DNA of 64,000 bases from Arctopsyche grandis (taxonomy: Eukaryota; Arthropoda; Insecta; Trichoptera; Hydropsychidae). Every line of letters starts with the position of its first letter. The stretch's first letter is position 1. The stretch spans positions 5,301,001-5,365,000 of the forward strand of contig NC_135366.1 of assembly GCF_051622035.1 (NCBI RefSeq), in the 5' to 3' direction. Below are positions 33,211-44,147 of this stretch, in pieces. A model generated the notes under the pieces. It worked only from the letters and a program-made list of their open reading frames with translations. It did no database searches and had not been told where the DNA came from. Position numbers and translations under genes: made by a program.

Positions 33211-33723
33211 ATGGGTGTGACGAGTGATCACGTGTGACCGATCTAGAGCGACCGGTTGTCCTGTGACCGGTTCACATATGACTAGTACCGGTCAGACCTT
33301 GAGTTTCCCTACATTGGCGTTCAATTTTTATCGAAAATGCTCTCATATCCGATATGTATGAACGTGTCTGTATGTACGGCGTCCCCTTCCAACCTTCCCA
33401 CATTGCGGGGTCTACGGCCGCAGTAGTTACGCCACTGACACAGATTAAAAATATAAACACCAAAAATACAGACCAGTAAAGTGGACTTTTCTTACCAACG
33501 TACAAATGTCTGGATTTTCGAGGAGAAAATGATAGTTGACAACCCCAATTTTGACACCGAACAATCTAGAAACGCCACTTGAGTCGGTCACCAGTGAGTG
33601 CTACTTGCATATCAGTCTGTCAAGACCGTGAACTGCAAACGTCTTAAGCATCTACATACATCTAGGCATCCATTATCGACTATCGACTCTTCAGGAGTTA
33701 ATGCTTCTTCCTCTCGAGTAGCG
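33211..33723 (+). promoter_or_regulatory. upstream region of ZAD gene C
   Basis: 33195-33290 is an inverted copy of the GGTCACACC repeat at 14395-14460. 33445-33723 is the block conserved before gene A (shared GTGGACTTTTCTT, CCAACGTAC and AATTTTGACACC), and its last 165 bp are near-identical to the gene B leader. The likely promoter and 5' UTR are here. No core element could be fixed. Confidence 0.5.
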
Positions 33724-35618
33724 ATGGAGTGCAGACTTTGTCTCTGCTCTGCCCCAGCAGGGTCCTTCATCTCTATCCATGACGACCCTCATCCACCGCG
33801 TTTGGTGCAACGCATTTGGACCTGCTGTCAGCTGCGGGTCAGTCACGTTACCAAGTGTAAGCCATTGCTATTGTTAATTCGCTGCTCCTCGTAATCGCCA
33901 ATACCTTTCACATTTGCAGGTTAGGAAAGGAGACCATCTGCCAGATACGATATGCCTTTCTTGTGTCAACAATCTGGAATTGCTCGAAAGCTTTCGAAAC
34001 TCTTGTTTTCTGAATGGCACAACGTCGAGGGTGGAATTAGACAAGTATTTGAAAGTCAAGCCGGAGGAGGTTTTGCTGGAAGATTTAATATGGGAAGATG
34101 AGTTGGGTGCTAATTGCCCACCCGACATTTCTAGTTCACCCGACGATGGTGAGGTAAGTAAATAGGTTTCTAGTGCTTTAGATCGATTCTAAACGAAATA
34201 CTCAATTAATCGAAAATATAAATCCACATGTAAAATTACATGTAATCACACATGTTTAGTTGAATAACGTTCGTTTTATTTTTTAGACCCCAGGAAGAAA
34301 AATTACTTCGAGAGATAATGTGGCAGCAATAATAGACACCAATAGACACATTCTGGAGGAAGAATTACCATTTCGAAAAGCTTTAGATAAAGTGTGCTCT
34401 ACAAATTCTGAATTGGACCATAAAACAGATTTCCAAGACAAATCGTTTTCTCATAAAAACAATCTTTTGAAACAGAATACCTCGGATACTCGAAGAAAGC
34501 TGCATGATTGTAATATTTGTTCAAAAAAATATACCACAAAACGATCTCTTAGAGCACATATGGGTATTCATGCTGAGGTAAAATCACACAAATGTGAAAT
34601 TTGTTCAAAAACATTTACTATGAAACAAAATCTTAGTGCACATATGGGTATTCATGCTGGGGTAAAGCCACACAAATGTGACATTTGTCCAAAATCTTTT
34701 AACAGGAAATATGAACTTATTACACATATGGGTATTCATACTGGGGTAAAGCCACACAAATGTGACATTTGTTCAAAATCATTTACTACGAAATATCATC
34801 TTAGTAGACATATGGGTATTCATGCTGAGGTAAAATCACACAAATGTGACATTTGTTCAAAATCTTATTGCAGGAAAGATAACCTAAGTGATCACATGGG
34901 TGTTCATACTGGGGTACAGCCACACAAATGTGACGTTTGTTTCAAATCATTCCCTTCAAAATCTAGACTCAGCATACACATGAATATTCATAGTGAGGTA
35001 AAGCCACACAAATGTGACATTTGTTTAAAATCATTCCATAGAAAATCTGAACTCCGTCTACATATGGGTGTTCATACTGGGGTAAGGCCATACAAATGTG
35101 ACATTTGTTCAAAATCTTATATCGGGAGACAAAGTCTTGCTACACATATGGTTATTCATGCTGGGGTAAAAACACACAAATGTTACATTTGTTTCAAATC
35201 ATTCCATAGAAAATTTGAACTCAGTTCACATATGGGTGTTCATGCTGGGGTAAAGCCATACAAATGTGACATTTGCCCAAAATCTTTTAACAGGAAATAT
35301 GAACTTAGTACACATATGGGTTTTCATACTGGGGTAAAGCCACACAAATGTGACTTTTGTTCAAAATCATTTACTACGAAATGTCATCTTAGAAAACATA
35401 TGGGTATTCATACTGGGGTAAAGCCACACAAATGTGACATTTGTTCAAAATCTTTTACCAGGAAATATGATCTTAGTACACATATGGTTATTCATACTGG
35501 GGTAAAGCCATACAAATGTGACATTTGTCCAAAATCTTTTAACAGGAAATATGAACTTAGTACACATATGGGTATTCATGCTGGGCTAAAGCCACACAAG
35601 AATAAAAATGATAAATAG
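33724..35618 (+). CDS. ZAD-C2H2 zinc finger protein, gene C (13 fingers)
   Basis: Coding exons 33724-33837, 33920-34153 and 34287-35618 (559 aa), with splice sites and phase identical to gene B. The ZAD is complete (CRLC, CLSC). Exon 3 opens with the linker RHILEEELPFRKALDKVC, then 13 C2H2 fingers. Fingers 1-5 match B one for one. After that the order differs: C has PSKSRLSI and HRKSELRL fingers absent from B, its IGRQSLAT finger precedes instead of follows HRKFELSS, and it gains TTKCHLRK. Candidate polyA signal at 35777. Probable nuclear DNA-binding protein whose DNA target should differ from that of B. Confidence 0.9.
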
Positions 35619-35765
35619 TCAGAATAAAAATGATAAGTGGTCAGAAAAAGTAATAATTGGTCAGAATGTTGAAAAATGATAAATGGTCAGAATGTGAAAA
35701 TTAATAAATAGTCAGAATGTCGAAAAATAGTAATTGGTCAAAATATTTAAAAATAACAAGTAGTC
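35603..35765 (+). repeat. 3' UTR minisatellite of gene C
   Basis: About six copies of the AAAATGATAAATGGTCAGAA-type unit immediately after, and slightly overlapping, the gene C stop. Homologous to 31272-31400 with one extra unit (AAAAAGTAATAATTGGTCAG). Confidence 0.7.
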
Positions 35766-35890
35766 AGTCAGCATAAAATAAAACTTTGTAGACTATATTG
35801 CAATGGATTAAAAAATAATTTTAAATGTTCAAGTAGTTCTTCTATTAAAAAAACAATATGCTTTAATTACCAGTAAACCTTCAAATTTAT

Positions 35891-38690
35891 CTTCTTCTTC
35901 ATGTGCCATGTTCTCCTAGAACGTCAGCAACTAGATGTCCAATTCTTATTTTGTCCATTGCTGCTCGGAATAGTGCTCTGGTGCTGAGGCCGTGCCACTG
36001 CCAAGGATTCTTTAGCCATGATGTTTTCCGCCTGCCCCGACTTTGTTGGCCTACGATTTTCCCCTGGATTATTAGGCGCAGGAGATCGTATTTTTCGTTC
36101 CGCATTACATGTCTGAAGTACTCCAATTTACGCCTTTTCACACTTTTGAGCACTTCGACATGTTTTCCCATTAGGGCAAGCACCTCGGCATTGGTACGAC
36201 GCGCCATCCATGAGATTCTCAGCATCCTTCTGTATGTCCACATCTCAAATGCCTCTAGTTTCTTGCGTGTGGCATCCGTCAGGGTCCATGCTTCTGTCCC
36301 ATACAGAAGGATGCTGAAAACGTAGCATCGTAGAAGTCTTAGTCGGAGTGCTATACTGGAATCACGTGTGGTTAGGACTTTTTTCAATTTCAAGAATGTA
36401 GCTCTTGCTTGCTCCACTCTAACGCGAATTTCCTTTCACACGTTTCACCCAGATAGCACCCAAGATATATAAAACCATCCACTCTCTCCACCACGCTGTT
36501 ATTGATCTGTAAATGAGAGCTGACCGTATTGTGCGCCGACTTGCTAAATATCATCCATTTGGTATTTTTTGTATTCAGCTTCAACCCCGCCCTAGAACTA
36601 TGCACAACAACTGCGTCCAGTGTCGCCTGTAAGTCGTTGAAGTTCGTAGTCAGTAGTACTGTATCAACCGCGTACCGAATGTTATTAATTACTGTGCCAT
36701 TTATTGTAATTCCGGAATATATCTCTTCCAAGGCTTCAGCAACAATATTTTTTTTTAATATATATTAGACAGTAGCGGTGATAGCACACATCCTTGCCGA
36801 ACTCCCTTCATTATTTTTACGCTCTGTTGTATCACGTTTGACGCTTACTACGACCGTCTGATTCCAGTAGAAATTACCAATCAGCCGAATATCTCTTTTG
36901 TCTAACCCTATCTGCGATAGTATTTCAATTAATTTATTATGTCGCACATTATCAAATGCCTTTTCGTAGTCTTTGAAACAGGCATATACATCGACGTTCA
37001 TATCCAGACATCGCTGCGTTAGCACCTGTATACTAAATAATGCTTCTCTTGTACCGATACCGTTTTTAAAACCAAATTGAGTGTTACCCATTCTTTCCTC
37101 GCATTTAGTGTAGATCCTTGCATGTATAATTTTCAGAAATATCTTGAGAACATGGCTCATCAAACTGATTATTCTGTGATCACCGCATGATTTAGCCTTT
37201 GGTTTTTTCGGTATCGTCACGAAAAAAGATTTTAACCAGTCTGATGGTATGATACCTGTTCTATAGATAGCGTTGAATAAAACCAATAAAACAGAGACTG
37301 CTCTTTCATCAGTCAATAACTAGAGCATTTCTATTTGTACTCCATCCGGTCCAGCAGCTTTTCCGTTCTTTGCCTGTTTAATTGTATACAAGATTTCGCT
37401 TTTTGTAATGTCCAGCCCACCATCAACTTGGACGATCAGAGCTGATTCTCTATTATCATTGAATAAGGTTTCCACGTATGATTTTCATTCTGCAAGCCTT
37501 TCTTCAATATTTAGTAGTTTGCCGGTTTGATCTGTAAGTGAACTAATATATTTATTTTTGTATATTCCTGCTGCTTGTTTAACCTTCTTATGCATATTAA
37601 ACGTATCATGTTTTGCTTCGAATTCCTCTATCTCACTACATTCGCTGGCTAGCCATTTCTCCTTAGCTCGCCGCATCAGACGACGGATGGATCTTTGCAC
37701 TTCCACGTATTTCTGCGTATTTATATTTTTATATGTGCGTCGAAGATCCATTAGTTGTAGTATTTCTTCTGTCATCCACGGCTTAATCTTGGTTTTTTTC
37801 TGAAGCTGTTAGCCTCTGCTGTGTAGTTGTGTTGATTATATCTTTAACGGGAATCCACGTAGATTCAATATCCATACTTCTTGATGTTGAAACATTGCTC
37901 AATTTATCGTTAAGTTCATACTGTATCAAACTTCTGATTCTTTCGTCATGCAGTTTTTCCATTTCGATACCAGACGCTTTATTTTTTCTTGTGCAACTTT
38001 TAAGTTTGAATTTGACTTTTGCTACTAAGACGCTATGATCTGTGAATACGTCCGCTCCTGGGTATCTCCAGCAGTGTGGTCTAGTGGTGAATGTTGAATT
38101 ATTTCGTACTTGATGTTACGAGTTCGATTCCCCGCTAAGTCTCGTTGTTGGCCAGACCTAGATTTGTCTAGGTCGATCGTTTCTTATCAGAATTTGCCAA
38201 TTTTTCTGATTTTCATTGAAACGATTCCTGTAAAATTGGCGTTTCCTTCCCAATTTTCTGTTGCGAACCTTTAGTTATTGTTATATCTTTCGCCATATTG
38301 CTCACCATAGATGTCTCTGTGGTTGTTTATCGAATATAAAATTCGTATTGTTATATGAAAGTTATTCATCGCTATTTATCGTATTAATACGATGTTTGTA
38401 ATATATGTATACTGACCATAGATGTTAGATATTTAGATTTACATGTATCTATGTAATAATTATGTGGACCAGGAAGGCGCATTTGGGGTTTACCTGTTAA
38501 GCCTTCCTGGTATATTTGTATATATGTATGTAAAATAAAAATAAATAAATCTCTTAACACTTTATATTTCTAAAGCGTTTGTTTATGGTGATATAATCAA
38601 TCTGATTGCTTACATCTCTGTCAGCATTTGAGATCCATGTATATAGTTTCCTTGGATGTATTTTGCTACTAAGCTTTGCTTGTCGTTATT
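35891..38690 (-). mobile_element. RTE-type LINE (downstream of C), split by a SINE
   Basis: Minus-strand element with a three-unit GAA tail at 35891. The stop follows GEHGT (35899). RTE tail in 35899-36417 (LEAFEMWTYRRMLRISWMA), RT in 36390-37316 (VYACFKDYEKAFDNV, KKPKAKSCGDHRIISLMSH), linker in 37485-37775, and the endonuclease end (YPGADVFTDHSVL, with the catalytic His) near 38040. After the SINE, endonuclease sequence resumes at about 38560-38690 (RKLYTWISNADRD, NQIDYI). Several frame breaks are present, and it is truncated 5' near 38690. It shares its insertion point with the copy at 31535. Confidence 0.88.
38069..38548 (+). mobile_element. tRNA-derived SINE inserted in the LINE
   Basis: The head resembles a tRNA gene: box A in GTGTGGTCTAGTGG (about 38074) and box B in GAGTTCGATTC (about 38120-38130). 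The body (TTTGCCAATTTTTCTGATTT, about 38198, then AACGATTCCTGTAAAATTGG) is shared with the SINE at 54569. It ends in AAATAAATAAAT. ATCTC at 38064-38068 and 38549-38553 is a plausible short target duplication, and LINE coding sequence continues on both sides. Confidence 0.82.
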
Positions 38691-39689
38691 AAATCTATCG
38701 CGTTACAGAAACATTTAAGTATATGAATGTTTTACATATGAATGTTTTCATTTCATATACTTACTTATGTACTGAATAGCCGATTTAGAATAAAACAATA
38801 ATTCAGATGTTCAATGAAAATGTTTGTATTGAAATGAATTACAGGGTATTGAATATTTTGGTATCAGTACGGTGACAAACTAATTCCAATTATATGTACA
38901 TATGTAACATGGACAAATCAGTGACTAAAATAATTTATTTCATTAACATTTCGTTCACCGTCTACTGAAATAAAAAAGTTTCTAGTATCATACATTAAAG
39001 AAATCCTTTTCGTTATTAAATCTATCGCGTTATGGACAGATCTAAGAAACATTATGAATAATCATCTTTAATATGGACGGTATCTAAAAGTTAATTCGTC
39101 ATTTTATTATGAACTTGTTACATCTCATCTACATAAATAAATCGTCGGTAACATTATTTGTTTATCTTTGTTACATTGTATAACATTTTCTATATGTCAT
39201 CTATATATTACAATATATATTCAAGAATATGTTTATGTATAATGTGTTGAGAACATAATAAATCATTGTATTTACTGTGCATAAAAGGTTTTTTTTTAAT
39301 TTTGTCATACAATTATAATATAGTAGCCACTATTGTCAACGATATTCTTACAGGTATTTTTTTATATATTTGAACCGCTCCGTAAGATACATTTCATGTT
39401 GTAGTTATATTACAATAAAGTGTCGTATAAACTATAAAGAACTGCAATGTGTAATCTGTAAAAAAAATGTGAACGAAACATATAGCTTATATGTAAATAA
39501 ACATTCTTAAAATAATAATGAAAATCAGTTTAAAATAATTATTTTATATTTTTATCATAAAACATTATACACATATAAATATATATATATTTTTTTTAGT
39601 GTACATTTCATCTTATACTAATAACACTCGACGATTTGAAGTACTTCGCATTAAATTGAAATAGTTCAAACCAAGCAAGTGGAAACATT
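38691..39689. other. AT-rich intergenic sequence, no gene recognised
   Basis: Very AT-rich. The 20-mer TTATTAAATCTATCGCGTTA occurs at about 38684 and again at about 39016, suggesting a small dispersed or duplicated segment. No open frame or terminal repeat could be assigned. Confidence 0.4.
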
Positions 39690-40105
39690 TCCAATTTTAG
39701 ATATTAAGTTACGAACAAGTCGATCATATACATATATGAAGAATAAAATCAAATCTTTTAATAATCAAACTTTGTTGGTGTGGTCTTTGCCAACCAATTC
39801 TGTATCAGCAGAACCATCATATACAATAATTTTTAATGGTAGACCATTAAATTTTCCCAACATATATAATTTAATTCCATACTTCGCCTTTTCCCCTTTC
39901 ATGTATTGATGAATGAGAAGAGAAAATAAAAAATTGTATTAGTGGCTTTATTTTACCCATGCTAGTGTCATCTTCTTCATTACTATTAAAATGCAAAGCC
40001 CTCTGAATAAAAAAAAATTACCACGAGGCATAAATTGGGGAAATGTGGTGATTCGTTCAATTTGGGGCTTGTTCGGATCAACGGATCTTGTACCGCAATA
40101 AAATA
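39690..40105 (-). pseudogene. piggyBac transposase central fragment
   Basis: Minus-strand reading gives FRALHFNSNEEDDTS (about 39975-40010) and, in another frame, GEKAKYGIKLYMLGKFNGLP followed by KIIVYDGSADTELVG and KDHTNKV (about 39775-39900). These are the segments around the second catalytic region of piggyBac transposases (DDE_Tnp_1_7). Frame changes separate them, so this is a dead fragment. Its TTAA ends are not visible. The 76-codon plus-strand frame over the same bases is only its shadow. Confidence 0.72.
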
Positions 40106-40585
40106 AAATTGAATATGAAAAACGCAGAAAATCCTAATACAAATACATCTAATTATTTCGAGAATTTAAAGCACGAGTTTTCTCTTTTTTTTTTTTAAAT
40201 ACACAAAAGCGTATCATCAATCTTGATACCTTTGCTAGGTATGAAAAAAAAAACATTCGTATATATCTTCCATAGAAATGCAAAGTATCGATTGAAAATC
40301 ATTTTGAATTTTTACGATAATACTCGAAATTTCAAATATCTGGATCTGGCAGGTTTTGAAGCCCAGAATTACCCGGCCGGCTCGAATCGAGTCCAGAAAC
40401 CCTAATGATGCCATCTTTCTTTTTATGTTTTCTCGAGTAATTGTAACATAATTTCATTGAATATTTTGGCATTTACGAAAAATATCAATCGACCTCTTTA
40501 CATGGAAGCTCGTTAACTATTGAGAGTAAGCATCCTTTTTTTGTGTGCATCCCTCAACAGGGTGACAAGCTTAGAGCGGCAGGCC
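40106..40585. other. gene D 3' flank with a hAT-like terminus
   Basis: CCAGAAACCCTAA at about 40393-40405 matches the AAACCCTA end of the hAT family at 15227, here preceded by CCGGCCGGCTCGAATCGAG. Its partner end was not found. A polyT stretch lies at 40181-40197. No gene recognised. Confidence 0.4.
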
Positions 40586-42259
40586 CTATCTATGGGTTTT
40601 ACCCCCAGTATGAATACCCATGTGAAAATTGAGGTCTTGTTTTCTACAGTATGTTTTTGAACAAATGTCACATTTGTGTGGCTTTACCCTCGTATGAGAA
40701 CTCACATGTGAATTGAGCTCTGATTTTCTAAGGTATGATTTTAAACAAATTTCACATTTGTATGGCTTGAGCCCAGTATGAATACCCATATGTGCACTAA
40801 GACTTTGTTTCGTGGTAAGTCTTTTTGAACAAATGTCACATTTGTGTCGCTTTGCCCTAGTATGAATATCCAAATGTGCACTGAGTTCACATTTTTTAAG
40901 GAATGATTTTGAGCAAAGGTCACACTTGTGTGGCTTTACCTTAGTATGAATAACCATATGTGCATTGAGTTTATATTTTCGAAGAAATGATTTTAAACAA
41001 ATGTCACATTTGTGTGGCTTTACCCCCGTATGAAAACCCACATGTGAATTGAGGTCTGATTTTCTAAGGTATGATTTTGAACAAATTTCACATTTGTATG
41101 GCTTTATCCCAGTATGAGTAGCCATATGTAAACTAAGATTATGTTTCGTAGTAAATGTTTTTGAACAAATGTTACATTTGTGTGGCTTTATCCCAGTATG
41201 AACACCCATATGTAAATCGAGTTTACATTTTCTATGAAATGATTTTAAACAAATGTCACATTTGTGTGGCTTTACATCACTATGAATATCCATGTGTATG
41301 CCGAGTCTATATTTTGAAGGGAATGATTTGAAACAAACGACACATTTGTGTAGATTTACCCCACTATGAACCCTCATGTGTACATTTAGATTATCTTTCC
41401 TGATAAAAGATTTTGAACAAATGTCACATTTGTATGGCTTTACCCCAATATGAATATTCATGTGTTCACTTAGTTTATCTTTTCTGTTAAAAGATTTTGA
41501 ACAAATGTCACAATAATGCAGCTTTCTTTGAGTATCCGAGGTTTTTTGTGTCACACTATTGATTTTATGATCCAATTCAGAATTTGCAGAGCACATCTTG
41601 TCTGAAGGTTTTCGAAATGGCAATTCTTCCGCTAGAATATGTCTATTGGTATCTATTATTGTTGCCACATTATCTCTCGAAGTAATTTTTCTTCCAGGGG
41701 TCTAAAAATTAAACCGAACGTTATTCAATTGTACATGTGTATTCATATAGTGTGATTAGATGTCATTTTACATGTGAATTTATATTTTCGACTAACTGAA
41801 TGTTTCGCTTAGAATCGATCTAAAGCACTAGAAACCTATTTACTTACCTCGCCATCGTCGGGTGAACTAGAAATGTTGGGTGGCAAATCAGCACCCAACT
41901 CATCTTCCCATATTAAATCTTCCAGCAAAACTTCCTCCGGCTTGACTAATTCCACCCTCGACGTTGTGTCATTCCGAAAACAAGCGTTTCGGAAGCTGTC
42001 GAGCAATTCCAGATTGTTGACACAAGAAAGGCATATCAAATCTGGCAGATGGTCACCTTTCCTAACCTGCAAATGTGAAAGGTATTGGCGATTACGAGGA
42101 GTAGCGAATTATCAATAACAATGGTTCAAGTGCAACGTGACTGACCCGCAGCTGACAGCAGGTCCAAATGCGTTGCACCAAACGCAGTGGATGAGGGTCG
42201 TCGTGGATGGAGACGAAGGACCCTGCTGGAGCAGAGCAGAGACAAAGTCTGCACTCCAT
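40586..42259 (-). CDS. ZAD-C2H2 zinc finger protein, gene D (11 fingers)
   Basis: Minus strand; coding exons 42259-42146, 42066-41848 and 41701-40586 (482 aa), with the same phases and splice signals as the other paralogues. The ZAD cysteine pairs are CRLC and CLSC. Exon 2 lacks five codons after RVEL (DKYLK in the paralogues), next to the ZAD. Exon 3 has the RHILAEELPFRK linker, then 11 C2H2 fingers, several of an LRKSDLNSH or LRKYKLNAH type that also occurs in E and F but not in B or C. The linkers are TGVKPHK, TGIKPHK or SDVKPHK. The array ends TGGKTHR just after finger 11. It converges on gene C across about 5 kb of transposon sequence. Probable nuclear DNA-binding protein. Confidence 0.88.
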
Positions 42260-42510
42260 CGCTACTTCGGAGGAAGAAGCTGTAACTCCTGGAGAGTGGT
42301 AGTGGTAATTGGCACCGTTAACACTAGCGATATCTACACCGTTATTCTAGGTCCAGTAAATATTGTACGCATATTGTACAATATTCACTCTGCAGATTGT
42401 ACGCATAAGTGAGTAATCTAGCGATATATACCTCGCCTTAGCACCTTGGTTTACGGCCAGTACCTGGGGTCTGCTATATATATATATTATATGGTTCGGT
42501 GATTACTGGT
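42260..42510 (-). promoter_or_regulatory. gene D upstream region
   Basis: The proximal leader is related to the other ZAD genes only near the start (CTACTTCGGAGGAAGAAGC). Further out, inverted CTAGTGTTAACGGTGCCA (about 42312-42330) matches the piece at 29360 before gene B. The long leader conserved in A, B, C and E is otherwise lost here. Confidence 0.4.
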
Positions 42511-42582
42511 CACAAATTACTCGTCACAAAGTCACTAAAATCTCAATAACGGAACATCTGGCAGCCGAAAAGTCCATCATAC

Positions 42583-43256
42583 TGTAGGCATATAGTACAA
42601 CTGAAATGAACTCATCAGGTCACTGCGACACATATCCAGGAAAGTCATTATCGCATGGCACACGCTCGCCTCGTCAAAAGGTCGACACGTGTTTCTATAC
42701 ACTGTAAGAACAGGGGTCACCAGTGTAAGATCGCCAATTTAGTAGTCGGCGGTCATCAGTGTAAGACAGGTGAGGGGGTCACCAGTGTAAGACAGGGAAG
42801 GTATGTTGACCGTATCCCGGTCTAACGAAACACGTGTTGTGTAGTTTGAAAGAGGGTCGTTTATTTGCGTTCAATTGGTACAATGGTTATTGTATGTACG
42901 AAGAGGTTTCTTCGGAGATGTCATCTAGTTGAACTCTAGAGGCTCACTCTGCCGGTGGAGGTTGCTGCGTTGCTTTATAAACGTTTTGGGTTGAAGTGTT
43001 TCGTGTGCACATCTTTTGTTCTTGGTACTCGCGCTGCCCTAGTTATGCTGTGAGCGTGGTTTTATGGGTTCATACGCCTGGACGTAGTTCGTGGTTTTTA
43101 TGGGTTCAGTGTGTTCTTCCTTTGTTTCCCAGACACGTGTATAGAAACACGTGTCGACCTTTTTACGAGGCGAGCGTGTGCCATGCGTTAATGACTTTCC
43201 TGGATATGTGTCGCAGTGACCTGATGAGATCATTTCAGTTGTACTATATGCCTAAA
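42583..43256. mobile_element. LTR-like element in inverted arrangement, TSD ATAC (fossil)
   Basis: Flanked by ATAC at 42579-42582 and 43257-43260. The empty site is at 48018-48021, where the flanks are joined through a single ATAC. The first about 120 bp (TGTAGGCATATAGTACAAC...) are the reverse complement of the last 120 bp. The segment from about 42785 onward is a forward copy of the solo LTR at 43530-43987. Between them are three GGTCACCAGTGTAAGA-like repeats. Either an LTR element rearranged head to head or a DNA element with long inverted ends. No coding content. Confidence 0.6.
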
Positions 43257-43529
43257 ATACTAACGATAACTATCATAGTAACGAGATCTTGAGTGCCAAA
43301 TATTGTGTATTCGCGATTTTCATGGCAAGAATTGTCTTTGTGACCACCCCAATGTGACGAATAGTCCAATTACCATATTATATGTATAAATTCGCTAACC
43401 AGTTCAATAAAAACAAATTAAACTTAAAATTAACAAATTTCAGCTTAACAAAAATGAGGTTATGGACACAAACGTATACAAACTTCAATTGACACCAACA
43501 AAAACCTAAATTATTTTTATGTACAAAGT

Positions 43530-43987
43530 TGTAAGACAGGGAAGGTATGTTGACCGTATCCCGGTCTAACGAAACACGTTGTAGGCACATATAGTTTGAA
43601 AGAGGATCGTTTATTTGCATTCAATTGGTACAATGGTTATTGTATGTACGAAGAGGTTTCTTCGGAGAAGTGATCTGTTTGAACTCTAGAGGCTCACTCT
43701 GCCGGTGGAGGTTGCTGCGTTGCTTTATAAACGTTTTGGGTTGAAGTGTGTCGTGTGCACATCTTTTGTTCTTGGTACTCGCGAGCGTGGTTTTATGGGT
43801 TCATACGCCTGGACGTAGTTCGTGGTTTTTATGGGTTCAGTGAGTTCTTCCTTTGTTTCCAAGACACGTGTATAGAAACACGTGTCGACCTTTTGACGAG
43901 GCGAGCGTGTGCCATGCGTTAATGACTTTCCTGGATATGTGTCGCAGTGACCTGATGAGATCATTTCAGTTGTACTATATGCCTACA
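43530..43987 (+). mobile_element. solo LTR, 458 bp, TSD AAGT (fossil)
   Basis: Begins TGTAAGACAGGG and ends CCTACA, flanked by AAGT at 43526-43529 and 43988-43991. It has a TATA-like TTTATAAACG near 43721. No PBS or internal region adjoins it. It is nearly identical to about 42785-43256, so the family was active fairly recently in the lineage. Confidence 0.65.
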
Positions 43988-44147
43988 AAGTATCTGTTTT
44001 AAGAGTTCAAATAAATTAATACAACTTTGTAATAATTATAATCGATCTGTAATTGCTGCGTAAGCTGTTTATGTTATTTTTTATATCTTCTTTCGTCGCG
44101 TTCGGCTTGATTTTCTTGCAGCTTCGTAATATGTAGAACATCTAAGT

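Noticed and set aside
38069-38140. tRNA gene
   Set aside because: Boxes A and B are present but the cloverleaf does not close, and the same head and body recur at 54569, so it is a SINE.
39679-39909. Plus-strand 76-residue frame as a protein
   Set aside because: It is the antisense shadow of a piggyBac transposase fragment on the minus strand.
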